The position numbers were made by a program, and so were the translations under genes. A DNA stretch of 64,000 nt from Nocardioides salarius (GTDB lineage Bacteria; Actinomycetota; Actinomycetes; Propionibacteriales; Nocardioidaceae): contig NZ_JAFBBZ010000001.1 of the NCBI RefSeq assembly GCF_016907435.1, forward strand, positions 2,480,001-2,544,000. Direction: 5' to 3'. Shown piece after piece: positions 25,869-38,169 of this stretch. The notes beneath the pieces were generated by a model. That model did not search any database. It was not told the origin of the DNA and was given only the letters and a program-made list of their open reading frames with translations. Position 1 is the first letter of the stretch; every line of letters starts with the position of its first letter.

Positions 25869-26693
25869 TCAGGCCTCGTGCAGGGTGACGTCGCCGCTGA
25901 CCAGGACGCCGTGCACCTCGACGTGGTCCTGCCCGTCGGCGGGCGCCCCGGTGGGCGGCAGCGCCGAGTGGATGCGGCCCGAGAGGGTGCGCACGTCGGC
26001 CCAGACGGGGGTCCCCGGCGCCACCCCGACGCGCAGTGCACCCGAGGCACCCTTGACGTCGACGCGGCCGCGGGTGATGCGGCCCAGGAGCAGGTCGCCG
26101 CTGCCCGAGCTCATGGAGACGTCGCCGCCGGCCTCGTCGACGCGCAGGTCGCCCGAGCCGGTCTTGAGGGTGAACGCGCCGGCGCTGCGGCGCACCCGCA
26201 CGTCGCCGGACCCCGTGGAGACCGTCGCGTCGGCGCCGAGGTCCCCGAGCAGCACCTGCCCCGACCCGGTCTTGACCCGCAGCCCGGCCCGCGCGTGCTC
26301 GACGCCCAGGTCGCCCGACCCGGTCTCGACGCTCGACTCGCCCTCCAGGACGTCGAGGCGTACGTCGCCGGAGCCGGTGCGCACCCGGGTGGCGCCCGCC
26401 ACGCCCTCGACCACGACGCCGGCGCTGCCGGTGCGGATCGCCGGTCGGCTGCTCGGCGGGGCGCTGACGTGCACCTGCAGGGGGCTGGTGCCGGCGCCGA
26501 GCAGGCCGCGGCGCGGCGCGACGACGCTGACGGTGCCGCCGTCGTGGTCGACCGCGACCTGCGCCGCGTCGCGGCCCTCGACGCGGACCGTGGTGGTGCC
26601 GGTCCGGTCGGTGAGGTCGAGGTGGACCAGCCCGCTGCCGATCTCGACGTGCAGGTCGACGGGGTCGGGGGTGGTGAGCTCGTGGTGGGTCAT
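25869..26693 (-). CDS. DUF4097 family beta-strand repeat protein
   Basis: 274 residues dominated by about eight ~20-residue beta repeats with the pattern TGSGDVRLD (TGSGDVRLDVLEGESSVE, TGSGDLGVEHARAGLRVK, TGSGQVLLGDL and so on), which would stack into a right-handed beta-helix. There is no signal peptide or membrane segment, so it is probably cytoplasmic, unlike some family members. It follows the ribbon-helix-helix gene on the same strand, a pairing I recall from other actinobacteria. Function unknown. Confidence 0.8.
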   Translation of the reverse strand: MTHHELTTPDPVDLHVEIGSGLVHLDLTDRTGTTTVRVEGRDAAQVAVDHDGGTVSVVAPRRGLLGAGTSPLQVHVSAPPSSRPAIRTGSAGVVVEGVAGATRVRTGSGDVRLDVLEGESSVETGSGDLGVEHARAGLRVKTGSGQVLLGDLGADATVSTGSGDVRVRRSAGAFTLKTGSGDLRVDEAGGDVSMSSGSGDLLLGRITRGRVDVKGASGALRVGVAPGTPVWADVRTLSGRIHSALPPTGAPADGQDHVEVHGVLVSGDVTLHEA

Positions 26694-26805
26694 GGTGGCT
26701 CCTGGGATGCCGGGGACGACTGGGATGAGGGTGTGCTCGTCCGCGGGACCGGCCGGAGGGCCGTCCCTGCGGGTGCGCTGGTGGTCGGGGAGGTGTCGGT
26801 GCCGG

Positions 26806-27324
26806 TCAGATCCAGCCGTTGAGCCGGCGCCCGCGACCGCCGCCGAAGGGGAGGGAGGACAGGTCGACGTCGACGCGCACGGCCCGGTCGCCGCTCTCGC
26901 TGGTCGCGTCGCGCACGACGCCCACCAGCCAGTTGTTCAGCGACGTGCCCGCGCGGGCCGCCAGCTCCTCGGCGCGGGCCTTGACCGGCTCGGGCAGGCG
27001 CAGCGTGACCCGGGCGACGACGCCGTCGTCACCCTCCTCGGTCGACGGGGGCGGGGGCGGAGGAGGGGCGGGCGCCGGGGGCGGAGTGGTGTCGACGACG
27101 AAGTCGAGGTCGCGGCCGTCGAGCCGGACGTCGACGCTGCCGGTCGGCAGCGCTGAGGTGATCTCGGCCGCTGCGTGAGAGACGGCCTCCATCAGGGCCA
27201 GGCGCACAGCCGGGTCCAGGGCGTAGGTCAGCCGCTCCGTCGCGGAGCGCACCTCGGGGCCGCCGGCCTCCGCGGCGGCGAGCAGGTCGTGGCGCAGGCG
27301 CTCGACGTACGGGGAGATGTCCAT
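26806..27324 (-). CDS. Ribbon-helix-helix (HicB-like) DNA-binding protein
   Basis: 172 residues in three parts: an N-terminal helical domain (about 1-75), a proline-rich linker with a run of seven prolines (about 88-102), and a C-terminal ribbon-helix-helix VARVTLRLPEPVKARAEELAARAGTSLNNWLVGVV, as in HicB-type antitoxins and Arc/CopG repressors. No toxin gene is adjacent. Directly upstream lies an array of five TGACGCCA-like half-sites in helical phase, the expected operator. The ATG giving MDISPY was chosen over a GTG six bases upstream. Confidence 0.8.
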   Translation of the reverse strand: MDISPYVERLRHDLLAAAEAGGPEVRSATERLTYALDPAVRLALMEAVSHAAAEITSALPTGSVDVRLDGRDLDFVVDTTPPPAPAPPPPPPPSTEEGDDGVVARVTLRLPEPVKARAEELAARAGTSLNNWLVGVVRDATSESGDRAVRVDVDLSSLPFGGGRGRRLNGWI

Positions 27325-27335
27325 GCGCACCACTA

Positions 27336-27398
27336 TGACGCCATGGTGACGCCACTGCAAGAGGTAGTGACGTCATTTCTGATGTCACAGTGGCGTCA
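27336..27398. promoter_or_regulatory. Array of five half-sites, probable ribbon-helix-helix operator
   Basis: TGACGCCA at 27336 and 27347, TGACGTCA at 27368, TGATGTCA at 27380 and TGGCGTCA (inverted) at 27391. Start-to-start distances are 11, 21, 12 and 11 bases, i.e. whole helical turns, so the sites face one side of the DNA. The array lies 12 bases upstream of the ribbon-helix-helix gene and 143 bases before the divergent symporter gene, and could control either or both. Confidence 0.6.
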
Positions 27399-27540
27399 CT
27401 CGGGTCCGCGACCCTCCCCCGGAGGGGTGGCTCGTCGTGCCGCGTCCGGCACTAGCCTCCACTGGTTGCGCAGCACAACGACCGGACAACGACCGCTGTC
27501 CGCGGGCGCCACGCGAGTCTCTCGGAAGGACGGCTGTTCG

Positions 27541-29274
27541 ATGACCACGGTCTGGGCCGGCGACACGATCATCTCGGCGCACCCCGTCGACTACCTGATC
27601 ATCGCCATCTACTTCGGCTTCGTGCTGACGATCGGGGTGGTGGCGCGCCGCCAGGTCTCCGACTCGGTCGACTTCTTCCTGTCCGGGCGCTCGCTGCCGG
27701 CCTGGGTCACCGGGCTGGCCTTCATCTCCGCCAACCTCGGCGCCGTCGAGATCATGGGGATGAGCGCCAACGGCGCGCAGTTCGGGCTGCCCGCGGTGCA
27801 CTACTTCTGGATCGGCGCGATCCCCGCGATGCTGTTCCTCGGCGTGGTGATGATGCCGTTCTACTACGGCTCGCAGGTGCGCTCGGTGCCCGAGTTCATG
27901 TACCGCCGCTTCGGCACCGGGGCCCACCTGGTCAACGCGATCTCCTTCGCCGTGGCCCAGCTGCTGATCGCCGGCATCAACCTCTACCTGCTCGGCAGCA
28001 TCATCCAGGCGCTGATCGGAATCGACCTGATCATCGCCCTGGTCGTGGCCGCGGCCGTGGTGCTCAGCTACATCACCCTCGGCGGCCTGAGCGCCGCGAT
28101 CTACAACGAGGTGCTGCAGTTCTTCGTCATCGTGGCCGGCCTGCTCCCGCTGACCCTGCTGGGCCTCTCCCGGGTCGGTGGCTGGGACGGGCTCAAGGAG
28201 CGCATCGCCGCCGACGCGGGCGGCCCCGGCGTGCCCTCGGCCGCCGAGCAGCTCAACTCCTGGCCCGGCACCGCCCTGACGGGCTTCTCCTCCGACATCC
28301 TGTCGGTGGTCGGCATCGTGCTCGGCCTGGGCTTCGTGCTCTCCTTCGGCTACTGGACCACGAACTTCGTGGAGGTCCAGCGCGCGATGGCCACCGACTC
28401 GATCTCCGCGGCCCGCAAGACCCCGATCATCGGTGCCTTCCCCAAGATCTTCATCCCGTTCATCACCATCCTGCCCGGCATGATCGCCGCCGTGCTGGTC
28501 AGCGAGATCGCGCGCACCAAGGCCGGCGAGCAGGTCACCGGCGGGGCCGAGGGCACGGTGCAGTACAACGACGCGCTGATCTACCTGATGCGCGACCTGC
28601 TGCCCAACGGCCTGCTCGGTGTGGCCGTCGCCGGCCTGCTCGCGGCGTTCATGGCCGGCATGGCGGCCAACATCTCGGCGTTCAACACGGTCTTCAGCTT
28701 CGACCTGTGGCAGCGCTACGGCGTGCAGGACCGGCCCGACCGCTACTACCTGCAGGTGGGTCGTCTGGCGACCGTCGGCGCCACCGTGGCCGCGATCGGC
28801 ACCGCCTACCTGGCCTCCAGCTTCTCGAACATCATGGACTACCTCCAGACGCTGTTCGGCTTCTTCAACGCCCCGCTCTTCGCGACGTTCATCCTCGGCA
28901 TGTTCTGGAAGCGGATGACCGCCACGGCGGGCTGGGCCGGCCTGGTCGCCGGCACGTCGGCCGCGGTCCTGGTGGGCTTCCTCGCCGAGGGCACCCTCGG
29001 CGGGCTGAGCATCGGGGTGCTGGCGCTCAGCGGCCAGGGCGCCGCCTTCGTGGCCGCCGGAGCGGCGTTCGCCGTCGACATCGTCGTCAGCGTCGCGGTC
29101 TCGCTGGTCACCGCCCCCAAGCCCGAGGGCTCGCTGCGCGGGCTGGTCTACTCGGAGACCCCGCGCGAGGAGCGCACCGACCCCGACGAGGCGTCGTACC
29201 CCTGGTACCGCCGCACGGTCCCGCTGGCGAGCATCGCGCTCGTCATCGTCATCGCACTCAACGTGGCCTTCTGA
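27541..29274 (+). CDS. Sodium:solute symporter (SSS family)
   Basis: 577 residues with about 13-14 transmembrane helices. The sodium-symporter core is visible: VDFFLSGRSLPAWVTGLAFISANLGAVEIMGMSANGAQFG near the start, then YITLGGLSAAIYNEVLQFF and GLLAAFMAGMAANISAFNTVFSFDLWQRY. It resembles the SGLT-like branch that carries sugars or organic acids; the solute cannot be told. A small membrane protein follows 10 bases later and probably belongs to the system. GGAAGG lies 11 bases before the ATG. Confidence 0.9.
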   Translation: MTTVWAGDTIISAHPVDYLIIAIYFGFVLTIGVVARRQVSDSVDFFLSGRSLPAWVTGLAFISANLGAVEIMGMSANGAQFGLPAVHYFWIGAIPAMLFLGVVMMPFYYGSQVRSVPEFMYRRFGTGAHLVNAISFAVAQLLIAGINLYLLGSIIQALIGIDLIIALVVAAAVVLSYITLGGLSAAIYNEVLQFFVIVAGLLPLTLLGLSRVGGWDGLKERIAADAGGPGVPSAAEQLNSWPGTALTGFSSDILSVVGIVLGLGFVLSFGYWTTNFVEVQRAMATDSISAARKTPIIGAFPKIFIPFITILPGMIAAVLVSEIARTKAGEQVTGGAEGTVQYNDALIYLMRDLLPNGLLGVAVAGLLAAFMAGMAANISAFNTVFSFDLWQRYGVQDRPDRYYLQVGRLATVGATVAAIGTAYLASSFSNIMDYLQTLFGFFNAPLFATFILGMFWKRMTATAGWAGLVAGTSAAVLVGFLAEGTLGGLSIGVLALSGQGAAFVAAGAAFAVDIVVSVAVSLVTAPKPEGSLRGLVYSETPREERTDPDEASYPWYRRTVPLASIALVIVIALNVAF

Positions 29275-29284
29275 GGAGACCCCG

Positions 29285-29587
29285 ATGCCTGAGAACACCA
29301 CCCCCGAGACCACCCCTGAGTCCAGCGCCGGGTCCAGCACCGGCGGGACCCGGCGCCACCAGGCCGGAGCCTTCGACATCCGCAACATCATCGGGTGGCT
29401 GATCGGCGCGTACGGCGTGATCCTGGTGCTGATGGGGGCCTTCGCCGACCCCGAGACCGACAAGACGGGCGGCGTCAACGCCAACCTGTGGGCCGGGATC
29501 GCGATGCTCGTGGTCTCCGCGGTCTTCCTGGGCTGGGCCCGGCTGCGCCCGGTCTACGTGCCCGACGGGGCCGCCGACGACGACTGA
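29285..29587 (+). CDS. Small membrane partner of the symporter
   Basis: 100 residues: a Thr/Ser/Glu-rich tail (~28 residues), then two membrane helices (IIGWLIGAYGVILVLMGAF and LWAGIAMLVVSAVFLGWARL) joined by a short DPETDKTGG loop, and an acidic end. Small two-helix proteins next to SSS transporters are common. It starts 10 bases after the symporter stop, so it is co-transcribed. Confidence 0.7.
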   Translation: MPENTTPETTPESSAGSSTGGTRRHQAGAFDIRNIIGWLIGAYGVILVLMGAFADPETDKTGGVNANLWAGIAMLVVSAVFLGWARLRPVYVPDGAADDD

Positions 29588-29674
29588 CGTCCACAGCGGC
29601 CCGCCGGCGCCGGCCTCTCCACAGGCGGCCCCGCGCGCCCGGCGCGGGAGGCCCGCCCCGGGCAGGGTCGGGCC

Positions 29675-30640
29675 ATGGACGAGATCTCCCGCCTGCTGCG
29701 CGACCAGGGCGGCGTCGTGGCGCGCCGACAGCTGCTCGACCTCGAGGGCGTCGACCGGGTGGGCGTGGCACGGATGCTGCGCCGCCGCGACCTGAGCGAG
29801 GTGCACCGCGGGGTGTACGTCGACCACACCGGGCCGCTGGACTGGGCCCAGCGCGCGTGGGCGGCGGTGCTGTGGGCGGCGCCCGCCGCGCTGTCGCACG
29901 AGAGCGCACTGCGCGCCGCCGAGGGGCCGGGCCGCCGTGGCCGCGAGACCGACCTCCTGCACGTCACCGTCGACCGCGGCCGGCGCCTCGACCCGCCCCG
30001 CGGGGTGGTCGTGCACCGGGTCGACGGCTACGCGGCGCGGGTGCGCTGGAACGCCGGACCGCCACGGGTGCGCTACGAGGAGGCGGCTCTCGACGTCGCG
30101 CTCGCCTGCGACGACGAGCTGGCCTCGATCGCGGCACTGGCCGACGCCTGCGGCTCGCGGCGCACCACCGCCCAGCGGCTGGTCGCCGCCCTCGACGCCC
30201 GGCCCTGGGCCCGGCGCCGCGCCTGGGTCGGCGGGGTGCTCCTCGACGTGGCCGAGGGCACCTGCTCGGTGCTCGAGCACGAGTACCTCACCCGGGTCGA
30301 GCGTGCCCACGGGCTGCCGGTCGGCAGCCGGCAGGCCCGGGCCCACCACGAGGGACGCACCACCTGGCAGGACGTGGTGTACGCCGAGCAGGGCGTGGCC
30401 GTCGAGCTCGACGGGCGCCTGCACCACTCCTCGGTGCGCCAGCGCGACCGCGACCTCGACCGCGACCTGGCCCACGCCGTGGCGAGCGCCGGCGGCGAGA
30501 CGCTGCGCATCGGCTGGGGCCAGGCGGTCGACCGGCCCTGCGCCACGGCCCGTGCGGTGGCGGCGGTGCTGACCCGTCGCGGCTGGACCGGGCAGCTCCA
30601 GCCCTGCGCAAAGTGTGGAGCCCCGGACCAACCAGGTTGA
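29675..30640 (+). CDS. AbiEi-like / DUF559-type protein
   Basis: 321 residues. The N-terminus (ISRLLRDQGGVVARRQLLDLEGVDRVGVARMLRRRDLSEVHRGVYV) is the winged-helix domain of AbiEi-type antitoxins, and the C-terminal half (GVAVELDGRLHHSS...RDRDLDRDLAHAVASAGGETLRIGWGQ) resembles the Vsr-like DUF559 nuclease fold, with Glu and Asp in the expected strand. No AbiEii nucleotidyltransferase toxin is adjacent, so this is not a complete toxin-antitoxin pair. The last nine residues (KCGAPDQPG) are encoded by the left arm and loop of a strong terminator, and the stop codon ends the loop. Confidence 0.75.
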   Translation: MDEISRLLRDQGGVVARRQLLDLEGVDRVGVARMLRRRDLSEVHRGVYVDHTGPLDWAQRAWAAVLWAAPAALSHESALRAAEGPGRRGRETDLLHVTVDRGRRLDPPRGVVVHRVDGYAARVRWNAGPPRVRYEEAALDVALACDDELASIAALADACGSRRTTAQRLVAALDARPWARRRAWVGGVLLDVAEGTCSVLEHEYLTRVERAHGLPVGSRQARAHHEGRTTWQDVVYAEQGVAVELDGRLHHSSVRQRDRDLDRDLAHAVASAGGETLRIGWGQAVDRPCATARAVAAVLTRRGWTGQLQPCAKCGAPDQPG

Positions 30641-30657
30641 TCCGGGGCTCCACACTT
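30611..30657. terminator. Bidirectional terminator with perfect 17-bp stem
   Basis: AAGTGTGGAGCCCCGGA (30611-30627) pairs perfectly with TCCGGGGCTCCACACTT (30641-30657) around a 13-base loop. It separates the convergent AbiEi-like and EtfD-like genes and is the strongest hairpin in the window. The left arm and loop are the end of the AbiEi-like coding region. The right end gives a CUUCUC tail. Confidence 0.85.
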
Positions 30658-30682
30658 CTCGTCGGCTGCTCTGCCGACCTGC

Positions 30683-34330
<3,648 letters not shown>

Positions 34331-34437
34331 GCGGACGTGCTCCTCGGGTTCTGTTGGCGCGCGGCTTCCTGCGCGCCTGCGTGAGCCTAGGCCCCTGTGT
34401 CGACGCCGTCAGGCGTCGGCGGGGGTGAGATGCAGCC

Positions 34438-34458
34438 TACCGGGCGGTAACTTCAATG
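34438..34458. promoter_or_regulatory. Putative operator shared with the acyl-CoA dehydrogenase gene, copy 2
   Basis: TACCGGG followed by CGGTAACTTCAATG, matching 18 of 21 bases of the element at 19186-19206 and in the same orientation to its gene. It lies 108 bases upstream of the EtfD-like start. TACC and GGTA within it are inverted, consistent with a dimeric repressor. Confidence 0.55.
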
Positions 34459-34521
34459 CCAGCGACCGTCTGCACCGCGAGCCGCCCGCCGGGCCACGAC
34501 GGTCAGGCCACGACCGGCCGC

Positions 34522-37053
34522 TCACGAGCGGCGTACGCCGCGCAGCCTGCCGCGCTTGGTGAAGGTCGCGGTCATCTCGACCTCGGCGCCGCCCCGCGTG
34601 GAGCAGAAGCCGAAGGTGCGCCCGAGCCGGGTGTAGGGCTGGCCCACGACCTTCATCACCTGCCGCGTGCTCATGCCCCGGTCGAGACGGCGCTGCACCT
34701 GGGCGACCGGCAGCTGCCGCTCGGGGTTGCGGCAGGAGTCGGGGGCGATGCCGTAGGCCCGCTCCCACATCTGCAGGTAGCCCTCGGCGCCGCGCGCCAT
34801 GTCGTCGAGCACCGCTGACCCGTCGCCCTGCTGGGCGTCGGCGACCTTGCCGAGGTCCTCGATCCAGTCGGGGTAGAGGCCGTACTGCGCGACGCCGTCG
34901 GCGTTGACGTCGTAGACCCGCTCGCCGGCACGCTGCTGGCGCACGGTGACGCCGCCGAGTCCCTTGAACGGGTAGGTCACCGGGTTGGGCACGTCGGCGC
35001 CGCGGGGGTCGCCCTGGGCGCCGAGGCCGTTGATGTCGGCGCCGTAGCCCATCGCGAAGTAGTAGCGCTCGTCGGCCCAGCCGACGTGCGTGCGCCACTT
35101 CTCGACGAAGCCGGTGGAGTCGCCGGCGTAGGGGGTGATGAAGCCGCCCAGCTCGTAGATGCGCGGGTAGGCGTCGGGGGTCGACCAGGAGTGGCTCGAG
35201 AGCAGCCCCTGGTAGCCGAGCTCCTCGACCTGGTCGAGGGCCTGGTTGCGGGCCTTGACGCTCATGTGGTCGGGGTCGAAGACGATCTTGCGCTTCGCGA
35301 GGCCGTCGATGGTGTGCTCACCCAGCGTGGTCAGCCCGCGTGCGTTGCAGTGGTTGGTGCGCGGGTAGAGCGAGAGCGCCGGCAGGTTCAGCGACCCGAA
35401 GAGCTGCCCGATGGCGCCGAAGAGCGCGTCCTGCTGGTCGGCGGAGATCTCGGGCGCCGCCAGCGTCTGGTTCTTGTCGTGGTTCTCGGTGTCGGCGGGG
35501 GTGCAGGTGCGCATGTCCCAGAAGGTGCCGGTCTCGAGGAAGTTGGCGGCGTTGACGGCCACGCCGGTCTCGCCGGCGTCGCCCGCGATGCCCGACAGGG
35601 CGTTGTCGAACTTGTTGACCAGCTCCATCTGGCGCACGCCCAGGTCGTGCATCTCGTCCATCTGCTGGTCGATGGTCTCGGCGTCGCACTGCGCGAGGTC
35701 GCCGCCGGGCAGCTTCTTGAACGTGCAGCCGAAGGGCACGGAGGTCTCGATGCCGAGGATCACGGCCATCTTGCCCTCGTTGATGACCCGGCGGGCCTCG
35801 AAGGGACTGGTCACGATCCGGTAGAAGCCCTTGCCCGGGCCGCCGAACTGGGCGTCGACATAGTCCTGGAACTCGAAGGTGCGCTGGATCTGCAGGCGCA
35901 CCGAGTCCATGTCGTCGCAGGAGTTCCGCTTGAGCGGGTAGAGCTGGCACAGCTGGTTGTTCTCGACCAGCAGGTTGGTGAACAGCCGCTGCCCGCCGCG
36001 CCAGGCGCGCTCCATCCAGCGGTAGTAGGTGCCCTCGTGGGTCAGCGAGGCCGGCGCCGGCCAGTCCGTGAAGGTCGGCCAGCCGACCGGGTCGTGGCCG
36101 ACCTCGCCCGACAGCGCGGTCTCGAGCAGCGCGCCGTAGCCGCCGGTGATCGTGTGGTCCTCGCAGTCGGTCAGCGCGACCTCGGCGCCGAAGCGGTCCC
36201 ACGGCTTGCCGCAGTGCACCTCGCCGCCCAGGAACTCGTAGGCCATGTGGTGGGTGTGCGCGTCGACGTAGCCGCGCACCTCCTGGAAGGGCGTGACGCC
36301 GGTGTGCGGGCGCCCGGAGACGTCGACCTGCGCCTCGGGCCAGGTCGCGCAGCCCTTCGCGGTGGTCAGCCGGAACGCGGTCCGGCCGTCCACCTCGAGG
36401 CGCTCGCCGGCGTTGGCCAGCGAGACCAGCCGGCCCTTCTTCGAGGCCCGCCAGACGGTGGCGTCGCTGGGCTCGGCGGCCCGGCCGCCCCCGGCGGCGA
36501 CGAGCTGCTCGTCGGGGGTGAGCAGGAGGTACTCGCCCAGGTCGGTGGCCTGGAAGTACGTCGGCTCGCCGCCGGGCACGAGCGTGTAGCAGCCGCGGGC
36601 CATGGCGTAGCGGGTGCGCGGGTGGGTGCTGCGCTCGGGGTAGGCCCTGGTCGAGCCGAGGCGGGGGTCGCGGCGCGCACGTTCGCTGGCGACGTACGCC
36701 GCCGCCGCGGCGCGCTCGGCCGCGGTCGTGGGGTCGCGGGTCTCGGCGCCGACCTCCTCGCCGGCGCGCGAGACCGCGTTCTTGGTCGCCGGGTCGACGT
36801 CGAGGCGCACCTCGTGGCCGTGGGCGTCGGTGAAGGGCAGGGTGCCCTGGCCGCTGGCCGCCTCGTGGGCCGCCCGCAGGCCTCCGCGGGCGCGCTCGCC
36901 CTGTGCGCCCGTCGGGCCGGCGGGCTCCCCGACCACGCCGGGCACCACCACGGCCGCACCGACCACCAGCGCGGCGCCGATCGCGGTCCAGGCCAGGCGC
37001 CGGGTGGTGCCCGGCTCGCGCGGGGGACGGGTGGGGGACGGGCTGCGACGCAT
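34522..37053 (-). CDS. Secreted amidohydrolase-superfamily protein (membrane dipeptidase-like)
   Basis: 843 residues. An N-terminal signal segment (RRLAWTAIGAALVVGAAVVVPGVVG, residues ~18-42, after an Arg-rich start) directs export. The catalytic region begins near residue 255 with YVDAHTHHMAYEFLG, an HxH metal motif, and continues with MAVILGIETS, DEMHDLGVRQMELVNKFDN, KIVFDPDHMS and LLSSHSW, a layout like M19 membrane dipeptidases. Many cysteines suggest disulfides outside the cell. Possible substrates are peptides or cell-wall fragments. GGAGG five bases before the ATG fixes the start. Confidence 0.75.
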   Translation of the reverse strand: MRRSPSPTRPPREPGTTRRLAWTAIGAALVVGAAVVVPGVVGEPAGPTGAQGERARGGLRAAHEAASGQGTLPFTDAHGHEVRLDVDPATKNAVSRAGEEVGAETRDPTTAAERAAAAAYVASERARRDPRLGSTRAYPERSTHPRTRYAMARGCYTLVPGGEPTYFQATDLGEYLLLTPDEQLVAAGGGRAAEPSDATVWRASKKGRLVSLANAGERLEVDGRTAFRLTTAKGCATWPEAQVDVSGRPHTGVTPFQEVRGYVDAHTHHMAYEFLGGEVHCGKPWDRFGAEVALTDCEDHTITGGYGALLETALSGEVGHDPVGWPTFTDWPAPASLTHEGTYYRWMERAWRGGQRLFTNLLVENNQLCQLYPLKRNSCDDMDSVRLQIQRTFEFQDYVDAQFGGPGKGFYRIVTSPFEARRVINEGKMAVILGIETSVPFGCTFKKLPGGDLAQCDAETIDQQMDEMHDLGVRQMELVNKFDNALSGIAGDAGETGVAVNAANFLETGTFWDMRTCTPADTENHDKNQTLAAPEISADQQDALFGAIGQLFGSLNLPALSLYPRTNHCNARGLTTLGEHTIDGLAKRKIVFDPDHMSVKARNQALDQVEELGYQGLLSSHSWSTPDAYPRIYELGGFITPYAGDSTGFVEKWRTHVGWADERYYFAMGYGADINGLGAQGDPRGADVPNPVTYPFKGLGGVTVRQQRAGERVYDVNADGVAQYGLYPDWIEDLGKVADAQQGDGSAVLDDMARGAEGYLQMWERAYGIAPDSCRNPERQLPVAQVQRRLDRGMSTRQVMKVVGQPYTRLGRTFGFCSTRGGAEVEMTATFTKRGRLRGVRRS

Positions 37054-37082
37054 GGGGACCTCCGGAGGGAACGTGACAAGAA

Positions 37083-37099
37083 AGTGACACATGTTCACT
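37083..37099. promoter_or_regulatory. Inverted repeat upstream of the secreted amidohydrolase
   Basis: AGTGACACATGTTCACT has perfect 5-bp arms (AGTGA/TCACT) around CACATGT, 30 bases upstream of the start codon. Possible operator; regulator unknown. Confidence 0.35.
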
Positions 37100-37179
37100 G
37101 AACTGTCGAGACGCTCGTCACAGTGTGGGCACCGCGTCGTCGTCGCGCCGGGCTTTCGCGGAGGTCGGGCTCCTGCGGG

Positions 37180-38169
37180 TCAGTCGTGGTCGGGGCGCGG
37201 CACGCCCGGCAGCGCCGCCGTCGGTCCGGCGGCCACGGCCACGGCGTCCTCCTCGTCGCGGGCCAGCCCGGCGACGGCGGCCAGGATCAGCGCCGCGCCG
37301 ACCAGTCCGGCAGGGCCCAGCCGCTCGCCCAGCACGACCGCGGCCAGCAGCGCGGCCGACAGCGGCTCGACGAGGGTGACCAGGGTGGCGGTCGAGCCGC
37401 GGGTGGTGCGCAGGCCCGCGTAGAAGGCGGCGTACGCGGCGGCCATGGTGAAGACGCCGAGGTAGGCCAGCAGCGCCAGCGCCTCGGTGTCGGTGGTGAG
37501 CAGGGGGCCGCCGCCGAGCAGGGCCAGGGGAGCCAGGACCAGCACCCCGACGCCGGTGGTGGCCGCGGTCAGCACCAGGGGCGGGGTGCCGCGGGCCAGG
37601 TCGCCGCCCCAGCCGGTCGCCAGCGCGTAGAGCACACCGGCGGCGACGGCGACGGCGAGACCGGCGGCCGGCCGGGGCCCGACCGCGCCGGCGCCGTGCC
37701 CGGTGGCGGTGGAGACCAGGACGAGGCCCGCCAGGGCCGCCGCGACCACGAGGAGCCGGGTCGGGCTCGGCGCCCGGCGGGAGGTGATGGCCTCGCCGAC
37801 CCCGAGCAGCACCGGCGCCAGGCCCAGGCTCACCACGGTCGCCACCGTGACGCCGGCCCAGGTGACGGCGAGGAAGTACAGCAGCTGGTAGCCGGCCGTC
37901 GCGAGCCCGACGGCCAGCACCCGGCGCGGGCGCGCGCGCAGCAGCGCGACCAGGCGGCCCCCGGCACGCTGGGCCAGCACGATCGCGAGCAGGGCGGCCA
38001 GGGCGAGCGCCAGGCGCCACGCGCTGATGGTGGGCACCGTCATCGGCACCCGCTCGCGCACCAGCTGGACCACCAGGCCGCCGGTGCCCCACAGGAACGC
38101 GGCGAGGGCGATCTGCGCCACGCCCCACCGGGCCGCGGCCGGGCTCGTCACCATCGCGCCTGCCTTCAC
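37180..38169 (-). CDS. EamA-family (DMT superfamily) transporter
   Basis: 329 residues with ten transmembrane helices in two EamA repeats: ALAAFLWGTGGLVVQLV opens the first, GVLYALATGWGG the second, and GSTATLVTLVEPLSAALLAAVVLGERL is the signature of the second repeat. Members export amino acids or metabolites. The GTG at 38169 is in a 4-base GTGA overlap with the IclR gene, favouring it over the ATG at 38154. The IclR protein is the likely regulator of this operon. Confidence 0.85.
   Translation of the reverse strand: MKAGAMVTSPAAARWGVAQIALAAFLWGTGGLVVQLVRERVPMTVPTISAWRLALALAALLAIVLAQRAGGRLVALLRARPRRVLAVGLATAGYQLLYFLAVTWAGVTVATVVSLGLAPVLLGVGEAITSRRAPSPTRLLVVAAALAGLVLVSTATGHGAGAVGPRPAAGLAVAVAAGVLYALATGWGGDLARGTPPLVLTAATTGVGVLVLAPLALLGGGPLLTTDTEALALLAYLGVFTMAAAYAAFYAGLRTTRGSTATLVTLVEPLSAALLAAVVLGERLGPAGLVGAALILAAVAGLARDEEDAVAVAAGPTAALPGVPRPDHD

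Noticed and set aside
26806..27324. HicB-like gene as part of a toxin-antitoxin pair
   Set aside because: No HicA-like toxin ORF lies on either side; the partner is DUF4097.
29675..30640. Complete AbiE-type abortive infection system
   Set aside because: Only the AbiEi-like part is present; neighbours are a symporter partner and the EtfD-like gene.
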